DNA of 5,988 nucleotides. It comes from JBEKHI01 sp050012355. Lineage in GTDB: Bacteria > Actinomycetota > Actinomycetes > Streptosporangiales > Streptosporangiaceae. Shown piece by piece: positions 1 to 4,520 of this stretch. Both the position numbers and the translations under genes were made by a program. The DNA lies in contig JBEKHI010000472.1 of assembly GCA_050012355.1 (NCBI GenBank), positions 1 to 5,988 of the forward strand. Direction: 5' to 3'. Position 1 is the first letter of the stretch; each line of letters opens with the position of its first letter. Below the pieces are notes generated by a model. That model worked only from the letters and a program-made list of their open reading frames with translations. It did not search any database and had not been told where the DNA came from.

Positions 1-90
1 GCTCGGGATGGGGCTGCGGCTCGGGATGGGGCTGCGGCTCGGGATGGGGCTGCGGCTCGGGATGGGGCTGCGGCTCGGGATGGGGCTGCG
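1..90. repeat. Five perfect 18-bp tandem repeats in the regulator coding frame
   Basis: The unit GCTCGGGATGGGGCTGCG occurs at 1-18, 19-36, 37-54, 55-72 and 73-90 with no mismatch. On the minus strand it encodes PQPHPE repeated in frame. It falls where MocR proteins have a variable linker between the DNA-binding and aminotransferase-like domains. The array touches the window edge, so the true copy number may be higher. Being a multiple of 3, gain or loss of units would change linker length without a frameshift. Confidence 0.95.
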
Positions 91-352
91 GCGCTGGGAC
101 GTCGGCCACGTAGGTGCCCGAGCCGTGCTTCCCGGCCAGCCATCCCTCCGCGAACAATTGCGTATATGCGACCATAACGACGGTGCGTGACACCCCAAGG
201 GACCTCGCTAGCTCCCGCGAGGAGGGCAACCGCTCGCCGGTGCCGAGCACGCCGGAGGACACCGCGTCGCGGATCTGGCCGGCTATCTGAGTCGCCATCG
301 GCGAGCCGTCGTCCCGAGACACATGAAGCGGCAGGTCAGCGGAAGTGGTCAC
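1..352 (-). CDS. MocR/PdxR-like GntR-family transcriptional regulator, N-terminal part (runs off left edge)
   Basis: Reading leftward from a GTG at 352-350 gives 117 codons with no stop before the window edge. Residues 7-84 form a GntR-type winged helix: LPLHVSRDDGSPMATQIAGQ, then the recognition core ERLPSSRELARSLGVSR (40-56), then TVVMVAYTQLFAEGWL, then the wing GSGTYVAD (77-84). This is the pattern of MocR/PdxR regulators, in which the winged helix is tethered to a PLP-binding aminotransferase-like domain. That second domain would lie outside the window, so the MocR assignment rests on the N-terminal sequence and on the divergent pyridoxamine-oxidase-like neighbour. From residue 88 the linker is five copies of PQPHPE, encoded by 18-bp repeats. 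The start is well supported by GGAGGG 8 nt upstream. A plain GntR regulator is the alternative. As a known family property, PdxR-type proteins control vitamin B6 genes. Confidence 0.88.
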   Translation of the reverse strand, partial: MTTSADLPLHVSRDDGSPMATQIAGQIRDAVSSGVLGTGERLPSSRELARSLGVSRTVVMVAYTQLFAEGWLAGKHGSGTYVADVPAPQPHPEPQPHPEPQPHPEPQPHPEPQPHPE

Positions 353-393
353 TTGAAATTCCCTCCAAGTGGCTCTCTACAACAGGCCACTTT
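343..393. promoter_or_regulatory. Candidate operator cluster of AAGTGG half-sites (PdxR-like)
   Basis: Visible directly: AAGTGGTCACTT (343-354) is an inverted repeat AAGTG-GT-CACTT spanning the regulator start codon. AAGTGGC (367-373) and GCCACTT (386-392) form a perfect 7-bp inverted repeat with a 12-nt spacer, and T393 extends the right half-site to AAAGTGGC on the minus strand. So AAGTG cores alternate in direction at 343, 350-354, 367 and 388-392. From memory, the PdxR motif described in Corynebacterium glutamicum is close to AAAGTGG(A/T)(T)CTA; AAGTGGTC and AAGTGGCTCTCTA here resemble it. The inference is that the adjacent MocR-like protein binds here and controls both divergent genes. 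Binding is not proven. Confidence 0.6.
361..366 (-). promoter_or_regulatory. Ribosome binding site of the MocR-like regulator
   Basis: On the minus strand GGAGGG lies 8 nt upstream of the GTG at 352-350. This is near-ideal spacing for an actinomycete Shine-Dalgarno sequence and fixes the regulator start. Confidence 0.8.
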
Positions 394-404
394 CCGTCTA
401 CGTT
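376..404 (+). promoter_or_regulatory. Candidate promoter for the flavoprotein-orn operon (leaderless transcript)
   Basis: TCTACA (376-381) matches TTGACA at four of six positions. It lies 17 bp upstream of TACGTT (399-404), which fits TAnnnT. Transcription would then begin around 411-413, at or just before the GTG start codon at 413, giving a leaderless mRNA. This agrees with the lack of any Shine-Dalgarno sequence upstream of that GTG. The AAGTGGC half-site at 367-373 lies just upstream of the -35 element, a position suited to an activator. Confidence 0.4.
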
Positions 405-409
405 AGACG
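395..409. repeat. Perfect 6-bp inverted repeat CGTCTA-CGT-TAGACG upstream of the flavoprotein start
   Basis: The arms at 395-400 and 404-409 are perfectly complementary around a 3-nt centre, ending 3 nt before the GTG at 413. The element overlaps the proposed -10. It could be a separate operator, or simply a palindromic -10 region; its short loop makes an RNA hairpin unlikely. Confidence 0.45.
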
Positions 410-412
410 ATT

Positions 413-1069
413 GTGAGCACACCACCGCTATCAAGTACCGAACGCACCAAGCTCGGCAGGAAGCCGCAGCGGGGAGCAACCGATCGCGACGAGCTGTACG
501 CCGTCCTCGACGCTGGGCTGATCTGCCATCTCGCCGTCGTGGTAGGTGATTACCCGCGAGTGATTCCGACCGCATACGGGCGAGATGATGACACGCTGTA
601 CCTGCATGGGTCCACGGGGAGTTCTATCCTCGCCGCGGCCAACGGCCGCCAGGTCTGCGTGACAATCACGCATCTCGATGGGATGGTGTGCGCTCGTTCT
701 GTCAACAATCACTCCATGAACTACCGCAGCGCGGTGATTTACGGCGAGGCGCGCGTGCTGACAGATGATTCCGAGCGGCTGCGCGCGCTGCGGGTAATCA
801 CCGAGCAGCTCATCCCCGGGCGCTGGTCAGGGGCCCGGGAGCCGAACCGCAAGGAACTCGCCGCCACGGCGGTGCTGGCCGTGCCGCTGGCCGAGGCCTC
901 GGTGAAGTCAAGGTCCGGGGCCCCAATTGATCAGGACGAGGACTACGCGCTCGGTTACTGGGCGGGAGTGATTCCGGTCCGGACGGTCTTTGGCGAGCCA
1001 GAACCCGATACAGACCTACCGGTTCCTGAGCACATTTACACCCGCGCAGGCCATACCCTGAGTGGATGA
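413..1069 (+). CDS. Pyridoxamine 5'-phosphate oxidase-like FMN-binding split-barrel protein
   Basis: The 218-residue protein matches the pattern of the Pyridox_ox_2 (flavin split-barrel) family. Visible family stretches are YAVLDAGLICHLAVV (29-43), VIPTAYGRDDDTLYLHGSTGS (50-70), VCVTITHLDGMVCARS (81-96) and HSMNYRSAVIYGEARVL (100-116). A C-terminal part with ELAATAVLAVPLAEASVKSR and DYALGYWAGVIPVR follows. Members are small FMN- or related cofactor-binding proteins, often called PNPOx-like; true pyridoxamine phosphate oxidase activity is not established for this branch. Length is normal. The GTG start lacks a Shine-Dalgarno sequence and may be translated from a leaderless mRNA. It is divergent from a MocR-like regulator, a common pairing in actinobacteria that suggests a role in B6 homeostasis. 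Its TGA stop overlaps the orn start (ATGA), implying one operon. Confidence 0.9.
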   Translation: MSTPPLSSTERTKLGRKPQRGATDRDELYAVLDAGLICHLAVVVGDYPRVIPTAYGRDDDTLYLHGSTGSSILAAANGRQVCVTITHLDGMVCARSVNNHSMNYRSAVIYGEARVLTDDSERLRALRVITEQLIPGRWSGAREPNRKELAATAVLAVPLAEASVKSRSGAPIDQDEDYALGYWAGVIPVRTVFGEPEPDTDLPVPEHIYTRAGHTLSG

Positions 1070-1674
1070 CTAACGACCGGCTGGTATGGATCGACTGCGA
1101 GATGACCGGGCTGGATATCCATCGGGACGCGCTGATCGAGATAGCCTGCCTGGTCACCGACGCCGAGCTGAACACGCTCGACGACGGGATTGACGTAATC
1201 ATCAAGCCCCCGCCGGAGGCGGTGGACCAGATGTCCGACGTGGTGCGCGATATGCACACCAAGTCCGGGCTGCTGGCCGACTTGCACGCCGGGGTCACGG
1301 TGACCGAGGCGCAGGAGATCGTGCTCAGCTACGTCAAGAGCCACGTCAGCGAGTCGCGCAAGGTCCCGCTTTGCGGCAACTCGATCGCGACCGACCGCTG
1401 GTTCATCGCGCGCGACATGCCGGAGCTCGACAACTTCCTGCATTACCGGATGGTTGACGTGTCGAGCATCAAGGAGCTCGCCCGGCGCTGGTACCCGAGG
1501 GTGTACTTCGCGTCGCCCGCCAAGCACGGCGGCCACCGGGCGCTCGCCGACATCCGCGAGAGCGTGCAGGAGCTCCGGTACTACCGCGAGGCGGTGTTCG
1601 TGCCCGAGCCCGGCCCGGACTCGGCGCACGCCCGGGAGATCGCGGCCCGGCACGGCTCCCCCGGCCCCCGGTAG
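1066..1674 (+). CDS. orn: Oligoribonuclease (DEDDh 3'-5' exoribonuclease)
   Basis: The 202-residue protein is a full-length Orn. It degrades 2-5-nt RNA fragments to mononucleotides in the cytosol, the last step of mRNA decay, and in many bacteria hydrolyses pGpG from c-di-GMP turnover. The DEDDh catalytic set is complete: D10 and E12 in WIDCEMTGLD, D110 in GNSIATDRWF, H157 and D162 in GGHRALADIRES. Tyr127 in LHYRMVDVSS fits the conserved tyrosine of the Orn dimer interface. The ATG overlaps the upstream stop as ATGA and has only a weak GAGTGG directly before it, so translation is probably coupled to the flavoprotein gene. The tail after about residue 180 is basic and probably disordered. In Streptomyces ornA lies next to adpA; here the upstream partner is a B6-type flavoprotein. 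Confidence 0.97.
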   Translation: MTNDRLVWIDCEMTGLDIHRDALIEIACLVTDAELNTLDDGIDVIIKPPPEAVDQMSDVVRDMHTKSGLLADLHAGVTVTEAQEIVLSYVKSHVSESRKVPLCGNSIATDRWFIARDMPELDNFLHYRMVDVSSIKELARRWYPRVYFASPAKHGGHRALADIRESVQELRYYREAVFVPEPGPDSAHAREIAARHGSPGPR

Positions 1675-1678
1675 CCGC

Positions 1679-1684
1679 TATACT
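1679..1684 (+). promoter_or_regulatory. Possible -10 element for the tRNA-His transcript
   Basis: TATACT lies 5 nt after the orn stop and fits a vegetative -10. Transcription would begin near 1691, giving a leader of about 43 nt before the mature tRNA end. No TTGACA-like -35 is seen 16-18 bp upstream, which is C-rich orn coding sequence. The call is weak; co-transcription from the orn operon is the alternative. Confidence 0.35.
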
Positions 1685-1693
1685 CTGAAGGGT

Positions 1694-1725
1694 CGCGCGG
1701 TACCTCCTGCTCGGGGTGGCGCGCG
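1694..1725 (+). terminator. GC-rich hairpin between orn and tRNA-His (terminator or pre-tRNA leader)
   Basis: Outer stem CGCGCG (1694-1699) pairs with CGCGCG (1720-1725), 6 bp. After a 2x2 internal loop, ACCTC (1702-1706) pairs with GGGGT (1713-1717), 5 bp including one G-U, leaving a 6-nt loop. The hairpin ends 8 nt before the tRNA and is followed by TTCTGC rather than a U-run. U-less hairpin terminators occur in actinomycetes, so it may end the orn mRNA. It could equally be a leader element of the tRNA precursor. The stem is read directly; the function is inferred. Confidence 0.5.
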
Positions 1726-1733
1726 TTCTGCAT

Positions 1734-1811
1734 GGTGGGTGTAGCTCAGTTGGTTAGAGCACCAGGTTGTGGTCCTGGGTGTCGCGGGTTCGAATCCCGT
1801 CACTCACCCCA
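1734..1811 (+). tRNA. tRNA-His (anticodon GTG)
   Basis: The acceptor arm GTGGGTG (1735-1741) pairs with CACTCAC (1801-1807) with one G-U. G1734 is the G-1 that pairs with C73 (1808), the hallmark of histidine tRNAs, and CCA is encoded at 1809-1811. The D arm AGCTCAGTTGGTTAGAGC is standard. The anticodon stem CCAGG/CCTGG (1762-1766/1774-1778) encloses TTGTGGT with anticodon GTG at 1769-1771. The T loop TTCGAAT is intact. The gene reads with orn and is convergent with the LuxR-type gene, 44 bp away; no clear terminator hairpin was seen in 1812-1855. Confidence 0.97.
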
Positions 1812-1855
1812 TGTGATGTTGGCTCTGACCTGCGGGTTTGAGGCGGGCTAATAAC

Positions 1856-4360
1856 TTACGACCTGGCGAGCGATCCCCCTGAGCCGTTCGCGATGCCCGC
1901 CGCCTGAATGCGGCTGGAGACGCCGAGCTTTCGCAGGATGCTGGAGACATGGACACCCGCCGTTCCGGTGCTGATCAGCAGTTCCTTGGCGATTTCCCGG
2001 TTTGTCAGGCCCTGGCTCAGTAGCTGGAGGACCTCTCGTTCTCGTTCGGTCAGTCCGTACTCACCCAGCCGGTCCGCCCGCGTATCGGCGTGATCCGGCC
2101 CGTTCCGCGCGGTACCGATCGCCTGCAGCGCTAGGTCTACGAGTTCGTCGAGCGGCATCGTCAGACCTCTCTGCCAAGCGCCACGAAAGTGCCGCTGTCC
2201 CAGCGATTCGCGCAGCGCGCGTACGCACGCGTCGTGAGCGGGTCGCTCGGCGGGCGGGATCGGCGCCCCAAGTGCCTTGCGCAGCGCCGCGCTACCGCCG
2301 AGCAGGGTGGCGGCCAGTGACGCGTCCGCCGGGGCGACGACGATCTCGGCGATCGTTTCCACCACGCTGGCCACCCGCCAGCGGTCACCGAGGGCGGCAT
2401 GGGTTTCGAGGCTTTCCGTGAGCATGTCGGCGGCGGTTCCCTGATCGTCTTCCGCGACGATGATGCTTAGTTCATGCAGTGCCCAGGCGATGCCTTCCTG
2501 GTAGCCGAGCCGCATCGAGATATCAAGACCCGCATGCAGCAGCGCCGTACCTCGCTCCGGGTCGCCACCGAAATGCGCCGCTATACCCTGGTTGATCATG
2601 GCGGCCGCCGTCTCCTGGCGCAGTCCGGCGGCACGGAACGCGTCCGCCGCCCTGCCGCACAGTTCGTCCGCGCGCGCCATGTCCCCGGCCAGCCAGGCCA
2701 CGAAGCCGAGGTAGTCCTGGGACGCTGCGACTCCCGCGGCATCACCGAGTTCGGCCCAGATCGCCATGCTCTCCTCGTGCAGCCTCCTGGCGTCGGAGTA
2801 ACGCCCTTCCTCGCGGGCGATCGACCCCAGCCGCTGCAGCGTGCTGGCCAGGCCTGCTCGGTCGTTCTCCTCTTCAAACAGGGCCCGGGCCTTGGTCAGC
2901 CGCTCGGCGGCGACCGCGTAGTCGCACTGCAGGAAGGCGAGAACGCCCGCGCCGGTCAGGGTCGCCGCCTTGACCGGCGTCGCGACCGGCTCGCCGAGCG
3001 CGGCCGTGGACGCGCGTTCCAGCCAGGAGCGTGCCTCGTCGTAGTAACCGCGGCGGTACCAGAACCGCCACAGCAGCGCGGCCAGCCGGGCTGCGGTCCG
3101 CACATCGTGGTCCTGCTCGGCGCGTGGCCGACGCCCGTCACCTGGCATGGCACGCCGCAGGACGGCCCGCAGGTTGTCATGTTCGAGTTCTAGCCGGGAG
3201 AGCCAGCGGGCCTGCTCGACACCCTCAAGCCCGGTATGAGCCCGCTCAGCGAGGCGCAGATAATACGCCGCGTGCGCCGCGTAGACCATGGGTTCCTCGC
3301 CGCTACCGGCGAGTTCGCTCGCGCTGTACTGGCGTATCGTCTCCAGCATCCGGTAGCGGTAGTCTCCGTTCTGCTCGACCGCCAGGACCAGTGACTTGTC
3401 CACGAGGGTGGCTATGAGACCCACCACCGCGTCCGCCTCGATGCAGCCGCCGGCCACCACGGTCTCGGCGGCGCGCAGCGTGAAGGACCCGCTGAAACAC
3501 GACAGCCGCCGGAACAGGATCTGCTCGTGCCCGGCCAGCAGCCGGTAGCTCCAGTCGAGGGTGGCCCGCAATGTCTGATGCCGGTCCGGTGCCCCTCGGC
3601 TGGGATGCCGCAGGATGCCAGGTCCGGTACTCAGCCGGCCTGATATCTCGGCGACGCCGAGGATACCGGCCCTAGCCGCCGCCAGTTCGATGGCCAGCGG
3701 CAGCCCGTCGAGCTGACGGCACAGCCGGACCACCGCTTCCCGGTTGGCCGGAGCAACGGTGAAGCCGGGAGTCATGGCACGCGCACGCTCAATGAACAGT
3801 TCGACCGCTTCCGCGGTCGTGTCGTCGTCGCGCGCGGGCAACCGCAAGCCCGCGACCGGGAAAACCACTTCCCCGGAGACCCCGAGCACCTCGCGCGAAG
3901 TGGCGATCACGCTCACGTCCGGGCAAGTGGCCAGCAGGAGCTGAAGGAACCCGGCACAGCCCCGCACGACCTGCTCGCAGTTGTCGAAGATCAGCAGCGC
4001 GGCGCGCGTCTGAAGATGGCGGGCAATTCCCGCAGCGGTGTCCCTGCCGGGCGACTGTGCGATGTCCAGCGCCGACGCCACCGTACCCGCGATGAACTCA
4101 TCGCTCGTCACGTTGCTGAGATCGACCCACCAGGCACCGTACCGGAACCGGCCACGGCTGACCTCGGCGAGCGCGAGGCTGAGCCTGGTCTTCCCGCTCC
4201 CGCCGGTACCTGTCAGCGTGAGCATTCTCGTCCGGCGCAACAGCGCGTCAAGTTCTCCCAGTTCACGCTGCCGCCCGACCAGGCTCGTCAGCGTGCTGGG
4301 GAAATTACCGGGTACTCCGCTCCCGCCCGTGTACTCCCTGTCCAACGGGCCTCCGCTCAA
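1856..4360 (-). CDS. Large ATP-binding TPR regulator with C-terminal LuxR-type HTH
   Basis: 834 residues. An N-terminal P-loop NTPase of the NB-ARC/AfsR type has Walker A GTGGSGKT (51-58), Walker B LLIFDN (122-127), the TSRE sensor stretch (154-157) and GLPLAIELAAAR (219-230). RHQTLRATLDWSYRLL (260-275) marks the winged-helix segment after the ATPase. E391-L397 (ELEHDNL) and W431-E448 begin a helical TPR-like region, roughly 420-690, with repeats such as LASTLQRLGSIAREEGRYSDA. The C-terminus is a GerE/LuxR HTH from LTEREREVL (770) through NREIAKELLIS to HVSSILRKLGVSSR. Nearly every actinobacterial motif is intact, so it should be functional. Family role: ATP-dependent transcription regulation in response to an unknown ligand or partner. 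The start is uncertain: TTG at 4360 directly follows an in-frame TGA, and TTG at 4345 has GGAGG only 4 nt upstream; no ATG or GTG is available before Walker A. It is divergent from a secreted protein gene. Confidence 0.93.
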   Translation of the reverse strand: MSGGPLDREYTGGSGVPGNFPSTLTSLVGRQRELGELDALLRRTRMLTLTGTGGSGKTRLSLALAEVSRGRFRYGAWWVDLSNVTSDEFIAGTVASALDIAQSPGRDTAAGIARHLQTRAALLIFDNCEQVVRGCAGFLQLLLATCPDVSVIATSREVLGVSGEVVFPVAGLRLPARDDDTTAEAVELFIERARAMTPGFTVAPANREAVVRLCRQLDGLPLAIELAAARAGILGVAEISGRLSTGPGILRHPSRGAPDRHQTLRATLDWSYRLLAGHEQILFRRLSCFSGSFTLRAAETVVAGGCIEADAVVGLIATLVDKSLVLAVEQNGDYRYRMLETIRQYSASELAGSGEEPMVYAAHAAYYLRLAERAHTGLEGVEQARWLSRLELEHDNLRAVLRRAMPGDGRRPRAEQDHDVRTAARLAALLWRFWYRRGYYDEARSWLERASTAALGEPVATPVKAATLTGAGVLAFLQCDYAVAAERLTKARALFEEENDRAGLASTLQRLGSIAREEGRYSDARRLHEESMAIWAELGDAAGVAASQDYLGFVAWLAGDMARADELCGRAADAFRAAGLRQETAAAMINQGIAAHFGGDPERGTALLHAGLDISMRLGYQEGIAWALHELSIIVAEDDQGTAADMLTESLETHAALGDRWRVASVVETIAEIVVAPADASLAATLLGGSAALRKALGAPIPPAERPAHDACVRALRESLGQRHFRGAWQRGLTMPLDELVDLALQAIGTARNGPDHADTRADRLGEYGLTEREREVLQLLSQGLTNREIAKELLISTGTAGVHVSSILRKLGVSSRIQAAGIANGSGGSLARS

Positions 4361-4520
4361 TCACCGCGAGTGAACGCTAAATGTATATATACGCCGCTAT
4401 ATAGGCCAGATAAACAACCACGCCGGAAATATGGTCATCTGCTAGATGCGTCACGAACGCCGCGCGTCGCATCGTGACATGGATCCCGCGACAGACAACC
4501 ACAGGGAAGAGAAACTGTCC
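4361..4520. promoter_or_regulatory. AT-rich divergent intergenic region with two TATA palindromes
   Basis: This 160-bp gap separates the leftward LuxR-type gene and the rightward secreted-protein gene and is clearly richer in A/T than its surroundings between about 4371 and 4440. It holds two perfect palindromes, GTATATATAC (4383-4392) and CTATATAG (4397-4404), with centres 13 bp apart. On the minus strand TACATT (4385-4380) could be a -10 for the LuxR-type gene, giving a leader of roughly 10-15 nt. No good -35 element is visible for either direction. A candidate operator lies at 4450-4478. Confidence 0.5.
4450..4478. repeat. Inverted repeat GTCACGA-N15-TCGTGAC upstream of the secreted-protein gene
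   Basis: Perfect 7-bp arms at 4450-4456 and 4472-4478 are separated by 15 nt, so the arm centres are 22 bp apart, about two helical turns. This suits a dimeric regulator, or a hairpin in the 5' leader. It lies 42 nt before the chosen ATG at 4521. If an earlier in-frame ATG (4446 or 4479) is the true start, it would be inside or abutting the gene. Confidence 0.5.

Noticed and set aside
1..90. CRISPR array
   Set aside because: The repeats are contiguous with no spacers and lie in a coding frame.
8..190. Plus-strand open frame encoding GLRLGM repeats
   Set aside because: It is the antisense reading of the 18-bp repeat. The minus frame continues into a clear GntR winged helix with a strong ribosome binding site, so that strand is the coding one.
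187..549. Plus-strand open frame across the regulator start and the flavoprotein start
   Set aside because: Arg-rich, low-complexity shadow. It crosses the divergent control region and overlaps two genes with recognisable families.
810..1653. Minus-strand open frames opposite the flavoprotein and orn
   Set aside because: Antisense frames produced by high GC content; orn carries a complete DEDDh catalytic set on the plus strand.
1812..1855. Possible terminator between tRNA-His and the convergent LuxR-type gene
   Set aside because: GCGGG occurs twice but as a direct, not inverted, repeat; no stable stem or U-run could be drawn on either strand.
2474..3193. Plus-strand 239-residue open frame inside the LuxR-type gene
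   Set aside because: Antisense to the TPR region of an intact 834-residue protein with conserved domains; its composition is typical of a GC-driven shadow.
4425..4452. ECF-sigma-like promoter GGAAAT-N18-CGTC for the secreted gene
   Set aside because: The -35 is not the usual GGAAC and the spacing is slightly long. Such a match is expected by chance in GC-rich DNA, so it is not listed as a feature.
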